18,312 bases of DNA. It comes from Dehalococcoidia bacterium (lineage in GTDB: Bacteria > Chloroflexota > Dehalococcoidia > SZUA-161 > SpSt-899). Position numbers and translations under genes: made by a program. The notes below the pieces were generated by a model that searched no databases, was not told where the DNA came from, and worked only from the letters and a program-made list of their open reading frames with translations. The stretch covers positions 1-18,312 of the forward strand of contig JALPXQ010000017.1 in NCBI GenBank assembly GCA_023271515.1, written 5' to 3'. Each line of letters begins with the position of its first letter. Position 1 is the first letter of the stretch. Positions 7,165 through 13,813 of this stretch are shown in pieces.

Positions 7165-7421
7165 GTGTGTATCTTGTGATCGTGCTGGCGTTGTGTTTTA
7201 CCGCTCTGCTGTGTACTTATAGACTTATATCCGGGCCTACTCTGCCTGACCGGATAGTAGCGGCACAGGCAATCACCACCAAGACCCTGGCGATCCTGAC
7301 GCTGCTTGCCTTTATGTATGAGCAGATGATATTCCTTGATATCTCCCTAACCTATGCCGTGCTGGCATTCCTGTCGGTCCTGGCGGTCGCAAGATACTTA
7401 GAGCGAGGGAAGGTTGGATGA
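7161..7421 (+). CDS. mnhF: Mrp/Mnh antiporter subunit F (MbhB-like)
   Basis: Short membrane subunit of 86 residues with three helices, family PF04066. The signature GPTLPDRIVAAQAI (25-38), with Asp30 and Arg31, is conserved in MrpF. Its start overlaps the mnhE stop by four bases (ATGA) and its end overlaps mnhG the same way, as expected for translationally coupled subunits. Confidence 0.93.
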   Translation: MSVYLVIVLALCFTALLCTYRLISGPTLPDRIVAAQAITTKTLAILTLLAFMYEQMIFLDISLTYAVLAFLSVLAVARYLERGKVG

Positions 7422-7744
7422 TAGTCGAGATATTGATGGTTCTCTTTCTCTCTGTGGGGGCATTGTTTTTCCTTATAGGAACTATCGCTCTCCTTAGATT
7501 TCCTGATGTCTATACCAGGCTTCATGGTGCAACCAAATGCGATACCTTGGGGCTGGGTCTGATACTGGCGGGGCTAATGCTGCATGAGGGGGCAACTCTT
7601 TCCACTGCCAAAATTGCTTTCATTATAATCTTCGTCTTTCTAACCGGTCCCACCGCGGCCCATGCCCTGGCCCGGGCGACCTATAAACACGGTGTGAAAC
7701 TATGGGGCAAAAGTGTGGTGGATAGATACAAGGACTTGCCCTGA
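7418..7744 (+). CDS. mnhG: Mrp/Mnh antiporter subunit G (MbhC-like)
   Basis: Membrane subunit of 108 residues, family PF03334. The diagnostic loop LLRFPDVYTRLHGATKCDTL (about 27-46) matches the RxPDxYxRLH pattern of MrpG. Three hydrophobic segments fit the usual topology. It overlaps mnhF by ATGA and is followed by a 140-bp gap holding a palindromic repeat, the largest interruption of the antiporter cluster. Confidence 0.93.
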   Translation: MIVEILMVLFLSVGALFFLIGTIALLRFPDVYTRLHGATKCDTLGLGLILAGLMLHEGATLSTAKIAFIIIFVFLTGPTAAHALARATYKHGVKLWGKSVVDRYKDLP

Positions 7745-7769
7745 AGCATAGAAATTTCAAAGTGCAGAA

Positions 7770-7837
7770 TGCAAATTGAAAAATGCAGGGAAAACTTCAT
7801 AAGACTCACTGGAAAAATTTGACTTTTGCAATTTGCA
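7770..7837 (+). repeat. AT-rich imperfect palindrome between mnhG and the MbhD-like gene
   Basis: TGCAAATTGAAAAA (7770-7783) is the inverted match of TTTTGCAATTTGCA (7824-7837), 13 of 14 positions. Weaker symmetry extends outward to about 7752 and 7855. The segment is far richer in A/T than the genes around it. It looks like a dispersed non-coding palindromic repeat inserted in the operon. No reading frame is present. Confidence 0.55.
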
Positions 7838-7853
7838 ATTTCCAATTTGGATT

Positions 7854-7875
7854 TACCCGAACGGAGTGAGGGGTA
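7854..7875 (+). repeat. Short hairpin covering the ribosome-binding site of the MbhD-like gene
   Basis: TACCC (7854-7858) pairs with GGGTA (7871-7875). The right arm contains part of GAGGGG, the likely ribosome-binding site of the ATG at 7885, so the stem could mask it. The stem is only 5 bp, so the effect is uncertain. Confidence 0.3.
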
Positions 7876-7884
7876 TCTTGAGCG

Positions 7885-8130
7885 ATGGGGATATTTGAGT
7901 TCATACTGATGTCTTTTCCGATATTGCTGGCCATCGCAGTGGTCTTTGTGCGGGATTTGCTGGCCGCAACCGTTGTTTTCCTGGTCTACAGTCTCATCAT
8001 GGCCATAGTGTTCACTCAGTTAAAAGCCCCCGATGTGGCCCTAACCGAGGCAGCAGTGGGTGCAGGAATTACCACCCTGCTCTTCATTGTCACCATAGCC
8101 AAGACAACCCGGAGGGAAGAAGATGACTAG
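7885..8130 (+). CDS. MrpA C-terminal / MbhD-like subunit (DUF4040 family)
   Basis: The 81 residues contain three helices and the family signature APDVALTEAAVGAGITTLLF (48-67). This matches the domain found at the C-terminus of MrpA and as the stand-alone MbhD subunit of membrane-bound hydrogenases. In many bacteria it is fused inside an 800-residue MrpA; here it is a separate gene. It overlaps the next gene by 8 bases. The glutamate in LTEA lies in the membrane region thought to take part in cation movement (family knowledge). Confidence 0.88.
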   Translation: MGIFEFILMSFPILLAIAVVFVRDLLAATVVFLVYSLIMAIVFTQLKAPDVALTEAAVGAGITTLLFIVTIAKTTRREEDD

Positions 8131-8410
8131 GGCCAAACATCTGGTGCCAGTTCTTGTCTTACTGGGGATCGGGGTCATACTTACCATGGCGGTGATCGAT
8201 ATGCCGGCATTTGGCGATCCTGAGGCACCCGCTCATCGCCATGTCGCCCCCCGGTATATCGCCAGGGCCTATGAGGAAACCGGGGTGACCAATATGGTTA
8301 CCGCAGTTCTTATTGACTATCGCGGATACGATACTCTGGGCGAACTCACCGTGATATTTGCCGCCGGGGTAGCGGTGTTGTCGCTTCTGGTGGGGAGAAA
8401 AACCAGATGA
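8123..8410 (+). CDS. MbhE-like antiporter subunit (MrpA C-terminal domain)
   Basis: The 95 residues consist of one N-terminal helix, a short outside loop, the conserved TNMVTAVLIDYRGYDTLGEL (about 55-74) and a final helix. This pattern matches MbhE and the corresponding end part of MrpA. Like its neighbour it is a split form of what is one polypeptide in most bacterial Mrp systems. It overlaps mnhB by ATGA. Confidence 0.88.
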   Translation: MTRAKHLVPVLVLLGIGVILTMAVIDMPAFGDPEAPAHRHVAPRYIARAYEETGVTNMVTAVLIDYRGYDTLGELTVIFAAGVAVLSLLVGRKTR

Positions 8411-8829
8411 CCACCATTGTTATTAAGACGATTGCCCGGGTACTGGTGCCATTCCTGCAACTGTTCGGGTTCTATATCATAGTGCATGGACCGGTTAGCC
8501 CTGGCGGCGGCTTCCAGGGAGGGGTAATTGTGGGGGCGAGTATGATACTGCTGGCGTTGTCTTACGATTTATCCAGCGCCGAAGATAGAGCAAGCCATAA
8601 GGTAAGAATCATTATGGATAGCACAGGTGCTCTGCTCTTTGCCGGAATCGGACTCTTGTGTTTGCTGGTCGGGGGAGTTTTCCTGGAATATGGTATAATT
8701 CCACTCCCTATGGCTCCGGCCGAAGTCAGGGGACTCATGATTCTACTCGTTGGAGTGGCAATCGGGATTCACATCATGGCGCTGGCAGCCTCATTATTTT
8801 TGCACCTGGCGGAAGAACATGATACTTGA
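8407..8829 (+). CDS. mnhB: Mrp/Mnh antiporter subunit B (MbhF-like)
   Basis: Four-helix membrane subunit of 140 residues, family PF04039. The diagnostic GPVSPGGGFQGGVIVGASM (29-47) is complete. The start overlaps the preceding stop by four bases, and the end overlaps mnhC by 11 bases. The start and length are typical of stand-alone MrpB. Confidence 0.93.
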   Translation: MTTIVIKTIARVLVPFLQLFGFYIIVHGPVSPGGGFQGGVIVGASMILLALSYDLSSAEDRASHKVRIIMDSTGALLFAGIGLLCLLVGGVFLEYGIIPLPMAPAEVRGLMILLVGVAIGIHIMALAASLFLHLAEEHDT

Positions 8830-9169
8830 GTTGATAGTTGCCAATTTTCCTTATTTTGTTTCTGTGGTGCTTTTCCTCGTGGGTCTCTATGCCATGATAG
8901 TGCGGAGAAATCTCATCAAGAAGATTATGGGACTGAATATCCTCTCTACCTCAGTGTTCCTATATCTCATATCAGTGGCTTATAAAGAGGGCGGGGCCCC
9001 TCCCATCAGAGTTTCTGAGGTAGAAGTATATGTGAATCCACTTCCACATGCCTTAGTGCTCACTGGAATTGTGGTCGCCCTAGCACTGACCAGTTTTGCC
9101 CTCGTTCTAACGATTAAGATATATAAAGAATATGGGACTTTAGATTCAGACAAACTGATGGATCTGTGA
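8819..9169 (+). CDS. mnhC: Mrp/Mnh antiporter subunit C (NuoK-like, MbhG-like)
   Basis: NuoK-type three-helix subunit of 116 residues. I chose ATG 8819 because the family pattern begins there (ILELIVANFPYF, then LVGLYAMIVRRNLIKKIMGL) and GGAAG lies upstream. A frame open from 8750 would add 23 tryptophan-rich residues that only reflect mnhB read in another frame. The motif MGLNILSTSVFLYLI and the final VLTGIVVALALTSFALVLTI are typical of MrpC. Confidence 0.92.
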   Translation: MILELIVANFPYFVSVVLFLVGLYAMIVRRNLIKKIMGLNILSTSVFLYLISVAYKEGGAPPIRVSEVEVYVNPLPHALVLTGIVVALALTSFALVLTIKIYKEYGTLDSDKLMDL

Positions 9170-10647
9170 CTGTAATGGACCATTCCCCCATATTGGTGGT
9201 GATAACGCCATTTGTCGGTGCTTACCTGAGCCCATTACTGGGGCTATGGAGGGAAAGGCTTTGCTATCCGGTAGCTGTGGCAGCGGCACTGCTTTCATTA
9301 TTCTTCTCATTCAGACTGGCTGGCTCCGTACTCACATCGGGTACCATTCGATACTGGGTGGGGGGCTGGGAACCCCCCTGGGGGATTGAGTTAGTGGTGG
9401 ACCCCCTCAGCGCTTTTATGTGCCTCACCATATCCCTGGTCAGCCTCCTTGCGGTGATATATTCTAAGAACTTCATAGAGAAAGAGCTACCCCGGGGAAA
9501 GATGACTTCCTATTATACCCTGATATTGCTCTTAATCGGTGGCATGCTTGGGGTGGTGGTTACCGGTGACCTTTTTAACTTATTTGTGTTGACCGAGATT
9601 TTCTCCGTAGCTGCATACGCACTGGTAGCTATATCCGGGAAAAGAGGCTCGTTCATAGGCAGCTACCGCTATCTGATACTGGCCTCAATCGGTACCAGTC
9701 TCATACTGCTGGGAACCGGCTATCTCTATATAATCACCGGTACGCTTAACATGGCGGATTTAGCTGTCAGACTCCCCGCTTTTTATGACTCCTGGGTGGT
9801 ATTCGGGGCTCTTGCCTTTCTCCTGATCGGCTTTGGCATCAAAACCGCCCTTTTCCCCCTGCACACCTGGCTGCCGGGCGCATACTCCATCGCCCCGGCG
9901 CCGGTAACCGCCATTTTCTCCGCCGTGGTCTCAAAAGTGGGCGGCTATTCCCTCATCAGGGTACTTTTTACCATCTTCGGGCTCGAATTCATCACCGACC
10001 TGGTACCCGTTGCACCGGCACTGACGTGGGTGGCGGCGGCGACCATACTTGTCGCTTCTATGTTTGCTATATCGCAGACGAGTCTCATGAGGATGCTAGC
10101 CTATTCCAGTGTGGCTCACATTGGCTATGTGGTGCTCGGCGTGGCACTGGCTGTGGAGATGGGGATGACGGGAGGCATACTTCACATCTTTAACCATGCC
10201 CTGGCAACAGGATGTCTTTTCTTCTGCGCTGGGGCGGTGATCTATAAGACGGGGATTCGTCATATAGATGATCTCCGTGGTTTGGGCGGTAAGATACCTC
10301 TCACTATGGCAGCATTTACTCTGGCGGCGGCCTCGAAGGTGGGTATCCCGCCGAGTGCCGGATTCGTGAGCAAGTTTTATCTCTCCCTGGGGGCTCTGGA
10401 GGCAGGAGAGTGGATATTTGTCATCGTAATACTCCTGGCCAGCCTTATGAGCGCGGTATTTTATCTGCGAGTTATTAACCTGATATTTTTTGGCGGAGAT
10501 AAGCATGAAGTTCGGAGGGATGAGCTTCCTCTTAGCATGCTCTTTCCTATAATTATACTGGCTCTGGGGTGTGCGGTCTTCGGTATATTTGTGGGAATAC
10601 CCTTACAATTGGTGGAGCCGGCAGTAATGGTGTTATCGGAATTATGA
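9166..10647 (+). CDS. mnhD: Mrp/Mnh antiporter subunit D (MbhH-like)
   Basis: Antiporter-like subunit of 493 residues related to NuoL/M/N, with about 14 membrane helices. Key charged residues of the proton path are present: Glu144 in FVLTEIF (TM5), Lys226 in GFGIKTALFPLHTWLPGAY (TM7), Lys257 (TM8), His340/His344 and Lys403 in GFVSKFYL (TM12). The lysine usually found four residues after the second histidine is Thr348 here (NHALATGC). The GTG start overlaps the mnhC stop as GTGA; ATG at 9175 is an alternative start. A second related gene follows. Confidence 0.93.
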   Translation: MTVMDHSPILVVITPFVGAYLSPLLGLWRERLCYPVAVAAALLSLFFSFRLAGSVLTSGTIRYWVGGWEPPWGIELVVDPLSAFMCLTISLVSLLAVIYSKNFIEKELPRGKMTSYYTLILLLIGGMLGVVVTGDLFNLFVLTEIFSVAAYALVAISGKRGSFIGSYRYLILASIGTSLILLGTGYLYIITGTLNMADLAVRLPAFYDSWVVFGALAFLLIGFGIKTALFPLHTWLPGAYSIAPAPVTAIFSAVVSKVGGYSLIRVLFTIFGLEFITDLVPVAPALTWVAAATILVASMFAISQTSLMRMLAYSSVAHIGYVVLGVALAVEMGMTGGILHIFNHALATGCLFFCAGAVIYKTGIRHIDDLRGLGGKIPLTMAAFTLAAASKVGIPPSAGFVSKFYLSLGALEAGEWIFVIVILLASLMSAVFYLRVINLIFFGGDKHEVRRDELPLSMLFPIIILALGCAVFGIFVGIPLQLVEPAVMVLSEL

Positions 10648-10683
10648 GTATGCAGAACACTATAAGGCATAGTTGAAAGGAAG

Positions 10684-12453
10684 ATGGGAGCGATTCATCC
10701 GGCGGTTATATTCTTTGTCGGGGCAGCCCTCATACCCCTCTTCAAGGGGAAGGCCAGAAGTATATTCGTTGTGGGTGTGGCTCTAGCCTCCTTTATCTAT
10801 ATGCTGTTTCTCGAGCCACAAAAAGGATGGGAATTTTCCTTCTTAGGGTTCAATGTCGTTCTCTTTAATGCCGATAGATTAAGCCTCTTTGTGGGATATA
10901 TCTTCGTCCTCATCGGGCTACTGATTATCCTCTACTCTATTCATGTCAAAGAAAATGAACACCATATCTTCTCTTTCCTCTACATGGGCAGTTCGCTGGG
11001 GGTGGTGTTTGCCGGTGACTTCTTTACCTTTTTCATTTTCTGGGAGATTCTGGCGGTCACCGCTGCGGTTCTTATATGGCTTAAGAGGGATGAAAGATCG
11101 CTGGGAGCGGGATTCAGGTACCTCATAATGCATCTTATCGGCGGGGGCATTCTGCTCATAGGGATATTGCTGCATTTTTTCACTACAGGCTCAATGGAGA
11201 TCGGTGGGTTAACCGGAGTGCCGTTTGCCCTTATCTTGGTAGGCATCGGATTCAAGGCCGCCTTTATCCCTCTTCATACCTGGCTGCCGGATGCCTATCC
11301 CAAAGCCTCCCTTACCGTTAGCGTCTTTCTGTCTGTTTTTACCACCAAAGCGGCGGTATATGCCCTGGCAAGGTCATTTCCCGGGATTGAGATAGTGGCC
11401 TATATGGGGGGAGTCATGGCTCTCTACGGCGTTACACTCGCCTTACTCCAGCACGATGCCCGGAAACTCTTATCATATCACATTATCAGCCAGGTCGGTT
11501 ATATGGTGGCCGGTGTGGGAATCGGGACTCAACTGGGCATAGACGGGGGGCTTTCCCATGTTTGGAATCATATACTCTACAAGTCGTTGCTCTTCATGTG
11601 CATCGGCGCAGTGATCTATCGAACGGGAAAGGATGATCTCACCGAACTTGGTGGGCTGGCAAGGAAGATGCCGGTAACCACGATTGCCTGCATCATCGCC
11701 GCCCTCTCTATTTCTGGTGTGCCTCTGTTCAATGGGTTTGTAAGCAAAGCGATGGTATATGAAGCTGCCGATTATCATGATGTGTTATACTGGATGCTGA
11801 AACTGGCATCGGTGGGAACCTTTCTATCCTTTTGTAAGTTCACCTACTTCGGATTCTTAAGAAAAAAAGAAATCGAAGCCAAAGAAGCTCCCCTCACAAT
11901 GACCATCCCCATGATCATCGTCGCTTCCTTATGCGTTCTGGGAGGTCTTTACCCGAATTTACTGGGTAACATTCTCCCATATCAGAGCGAGCTGCCTGTC
12001 TATACATTAGGCAAATTGACCGACACTATGCTGCTCCAGGGGGTAGCAATTGCCATATTTTTCTTTGGCAGGCAGTTGTTTATCCCTCACCGCAGAGAGA
12101 TTCTTGACTTCGATTACATCTACATAAGAGCGGCCGGCGGCTTCATGTGGTTTTGCAGAAATCCAGTCTCATCCCTGGCGAGCGGTATGGATTCAATGTT
12201 TGCTCACCTTGCCCGAATATTTGTGGGGACAGCCAGACATTCGCCACTAAGAGTTCTTGAAGGCCTGGCAGGGTGGATGGATAGATTATCCCTGGCAGCA
12301 GAAGAAGCCTCTAATCGTAGAGTGCAAAGAGAGAAGATGGCAACATCAGAGCAAGGAAATGTAGATGTCAAAAGCATAGATTCTGCCCTGTTCCTGGTTG
12401 CCCTGATGCTCGCCATGTTTCTCCTGTATCTGGCGGTGAAGCATCTCTTGTAA
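10684..12453 (+). CDS. Second antiporter-like subunit (MrpD/NuoL family, 589 residues)
   Basis: This protein has the full antiporter core: Glu121 in FFIFWEIL, Lys191 in GIGFKAAFIPLHTWLPDAY, Lys222 in TTKAAVYAL, His292/His296, Lys300 in NHILYKSLLF and Lys355 in GFVSKAMV. It is about 100 residues longer than MrpD. After the core comes a hydrophilic stretch (about 466-565) and a last membrane helix (566-586), a layout recalling the lateral arm and anchor helix of NuoL. AAAGGAAG before the ATG supports the start. It occupies the place where the large N-terminal part of MrpA would be needed. I infer that it serves as the second ion-channel subunit of the complex; its exact orthology is unsettled. 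Confidence 0.88.
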   Translation: MGAIHPAVIFFVGAALIPLFKGKARSIFVVGVALASFIYMLFLEPQKGWEFSFLGFNVVLFNADRLSLFVGYIFVLIGLLIILYSIHVKENEHHIFSFLYMGSSLGVVFAGDFFTFFIFWEILAVTAAVLIWLKRDERSLGAGFRYLIMHLIGGGILLIGILLHFFTTGSMEIGGLTGVPFALILVGIGFKAAFIPLHTWLPDAYPKASLTVSVFLSVFTTKAAVYALARSFPGIEIVAYMGGVMALYGVTLALLQHDARKLLSYHIISQVGYMVAGVGIGTQLGIDGGLSHVWNHILYKSLLFMCIGAVIYRTGKDDLTELGGLARKMPVTTIACIIAALSISGVPLFNGFVSKAMVYEAADYHDVLYWMLKLASVGTFLSFCKFTYFGFLRKKEIEAKEAPLTMTIPMIIVASLCVLGGLYPNLLGNILPYQSELPVYTLGKLTDTMLLQGVAIAIFFFGRQLFIPHRREILDFDYIYIRAAGGFMWFCRNPVSSLASGMDSMFAHLARIFVGTARHSPLRVLEGLAGWMDRLSLAAEEASNRRVQREKMATSEQGNVDVKSIDSALFLVALMLAMFLLYLAVKHLL

Positions 12454-12483
12454 ACTTACCATCAATGAAGTAAGATAGAAATT

Positions 12484-12518
12484 AGCCCTTCAGGGTTTCA
12501 CAGGGCTTATGAAGGGCT
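12484..12518 (+). repeat. Inverted repeat with alternative pairing, between the Mrp cluster and moaD-like gene
   Basis: AGCCCTTCA (12484-12492) and TGAAGGGCT (12510-12518) form a perfect 9-bp stem. The 5' arm can instead pair with a nearer AGGGCT at 12502-12507. No T-run follows, so it is a weak candidate terminator for the antiporter operon or a leader structure for the next gene, 40 bases downstream. Confidence 0.45.
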
Positions 12519-12557
12519 GAAGCCTTAATTTCGCACAGTCGGAAGAGGAGCCAGGGC

Positions 12558-12836
12558 GTGTCTATCAAAGTGAAGTTCATGTCGGCACTGCGAAGCGTCA
12601 CCGGCACCCCGTCGGTGGAGCTCGACCCTTCCCTTAATACGCTGGAGAAGGTAATGGAGGAATTGCTTCGATTATATCCGCAACTGAAAGATGAAATGTT
12701 TTATCCTGACGGAACAATTGACTTTGTTTATCAGCTGATACTCAACGGGGAGCGCCTATCCTGGCCGGATGACAAGGATGTCAAGGTGTGCAACGGCGAT
12801 CAACTAGTATTTATGGTCTTCATGGCCGGCGGGTAA
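12558..12836 (+). CDS. MoaD/ThiS-family sulfur carrier protein
   Basis: The 92 residues have the MoaD-like beta-grasp pattern: IKVKFMSALRSVTG at the start, an LEKVMEELLRLYPQLKDEMF helix, a strand with LILNGERL (about 60-67), NGDQLVFMVFMAGG at the end. The terminal Gly-Gly needed for adenylation and thiocarboxylation is intact. The GTG start has a strong AGGAG 7 bases upstream. No MoaE, ThiG or E1-like enzyme lies nearby, so the pathway (molybdopterin or tungstopterin, thiamine or another sulfur transfer) cannot be told. It is followed by tRNA-Glu. Confidence 0.85.
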   Translation: MSIKVKFMSALRSVTGTPSVELDPSLNTLEKVMEELLRLYPQLKDEMFYPDGTIDFVYQLILNGERLSWPDDKDVKVCNGDQLVFMVFMAGG

Positions 12837-12846
12837 ACGGGGGATG

Positions 12847-12875
12847 TTGTTTCTGTCTCGGCTATCTGGTATACT
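12847..12875 (+). promoter_or_regulatory. Promoter of tRNA-Glu
   Basis: TTGTTT (12847-12852), a 17-base spacer and TATACT (12870-12875) preceded by TGG make an extended -10 promoter. It lies 49 bases before the tRNA, just behind the moaD-like stop codon. Confidence 0.6.
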
Positions 12876-12924
12876 TTATTTTGACCGCTACGCTCTCAAG
12901 CGGGAAGAAGGTGAGGAAACTCGG

Positions 12925-13000
12925 GCCTCCATCGTCTAGGGGACTAGGACAGCGGCCTTTCAAGCCGCAAACAGGGATTCGAATTCCCTTGGAGGCACCA
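12925..13000 (+). tRNA. tRNA-Glu (anticodon UUC)
   Basis: A full cloverleaf can be read. The acceptor stem is GCCTCCA (12925-12931) with TGGAGGC (12990-12996). The anticodon stem is GCGGC/GCCGC around the loop CTTTCAA, with anticodon TTC at 12959-12961. The T arm is AGGGA/TCCCT with loop TTCGAAT. The discriminator base is A, and CCA is encoded at 12998-13000. Confidence 0.97.
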
Positions 13001-13036
13001 CATTTTACAGATCAGCACTATACTCGAAACCAGGGC

Positions 13037-13066
13037 TTGACAGGAAGCGAGTTTTGTATTTAGAAT
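13037..13066 (+). promoter_or_regulatory. Promoter of the DUF177-rpmF-fabK operon, abutted by a MITE
   Basis: A perfect -35 TTGACA (13037-13042), an 18-base spacer and TAGAAT (13061-13066) form a strong sigma-70 promoter. The -10 box overlaps the left 8-bp target duplication (13063-13070), so the mobile element lies between the -10 box and the gene. Transcription should now start inside the element, near 13073. Confidence 0.7.
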
Positions 13067-13070
13067 AGAT

Positions 13071-13256
13071 GTGACTACTCAGGTTCAGAGTTCCAGCGTT
13101 CAAGGGTTCCCCTGAGGGTCACCCCGAAGGGTTAGAAAACGATGAACATACACCAGGCTTCGGCAAGCTCAGCAGAAGTATGAATATAAGGCGAGCAACC
13201 GTGAACTGTGAACCCCTGGGCCTGCGGGGGGCAGGCCTGACAACCTGAGTAGTTAC
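13071..13256. mobile_element. 186-bp MITE-like element with 8-bp target duplication
   Basis: The left end GTGACTACTCAGGTT (13071-13085) and the right end AACCTGAGTAGTTAC (13242-13256) are inverted repeats differing at one of 15 positions. GAATAGAT is repeated exactly on both sides (13063-13070 and 13257-13264), the mark of transposition. Inside there is no coding frame, only further symmetry: a subterminal GGTTCAGAGTTC with an inverted near-match, CTTCGGCAAGCTCAG against CTGAG...CCGAAG, and a strong hairpin at 13219-13237. A non-autonomous element moved by a transposase encoded elsewhere is the natural reading. The 8-bp duplication and GTAA-like tip would suit the IS66 family, but this is a guess. 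Confidence 0.82.
13219..13237 (+). repeat. G/C-rich hairpin inside the MITE
   Basis: GGCCTGC (13219-13225) and GCAGGCC (13231-13237) form a perfect 7-bp stem around a loop of five Gs. In the transcript of the downstream operon it would be a stable structure in the 5' leader. Confidence 0.6.
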
Positions 13257-13288
13257 GAATAGATAAACCTGTGGGGGTCTCTCTGGTC

Positions 13289-13813
13289 ATGCAAATTAAC
13301 GCTGCTCAGCAACTTAAGAGCCCTCTGGGTGATACCCGTTATTACTCTATTGATGAGACTACCAGGGAAGGTTTCCACATACGAGGGGAAGCAAAGTTAG
13401 TCCGTACTAACCGCAGTATTCTGGTCACCGGGCAGTTTATAACCGTCGTCAGATGCACCTGCAGCCGGTGCCTGGAAGAATTCGAATGCCCATTGGAATT
13501 TGAAATGGAGGAAGAGTACTTTCCGGCGGGCGCCATACCGAACGGACTGGCAGGTCCGGATGATATGGATGGTTTTGCCATCGGAGGTGACCATATCCTT
13601 GACCTGAACGAAGCTGTGCGGCAGAACATTCTCATCGCCCTTCCCGCGAAGCCTCTCTGTCAGGTAGAGTGTGCGGGATTATGTCAGAGATGCGGCCATA
13701 ATCTGAATTACGGTCCCTGCAATTGTGTAGAGAAGCAAGGGGACCCTCGCTGGACTCCATTGGGGGCACTGCTTTCCACTGAAATCGCCGGAGATAATTA
13801 TGGCTCTACCTAA
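13289..13813 (+). CDS. DUF177 (YceD-family) protein
   Basis: Member of the YceD/DUF177 family, typically encoded directly before rpmF. The family is linked to 23S rRNA accumulation and ribosome biogenesis in E. coli and plants, while its bacterial mechanism is unclear. I chose ATG 13289 because the family begins M-x-I-N-x-A-Q-x-L, giving 174 residues, with GGGGG upstream. A GTG at 13271 would add six residues without a ribosome-binding site. Cys56/58/61/67 and Cys124/128/132/135/144/146 form two cysteine groups that could bind metal. The end overlaps rpmF by 14 bases. Confidence 0.88.
   Translation: MQINAAQQLKSPLGDTRYYSIDETTREGFHIRGEAKLVRTNRSILVTGQFITVVRCTCSRCLEEFECPLEFEMEEEYFPAGAIPNGLAGPDDMDGFAIGGDHILDLNEAVRQNILIALPAKPLCQVECAGLCQRCGHNLNYGPCNCVEKQGDPRWTPLGALLSTEIAGDNYGST

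Noticed and set aside
8750..8818. Longer N-terminus for MnhC
   Set aside because: The added residues are only the mnhB coding sequence read in another frame.
9360..9378. GGGGGG / CCCCCC hairpin inside mnhD
   Set aside because: It encodes the conserved-looking WVGGWEPPWG segment; a chance result of Gly, Trp and Pro codons, with no flanking signal.
13001..13036. Terminator after tRNA-Glu
   Set aside because: Only a four-T run is present and no stem precedes it apart from the tRNA itself.
12788..13063. Open frame of 91 codons spanning the tRNA
   Set aside because: It runs through tRNA-Glu and its promoter and has no protein-like features.
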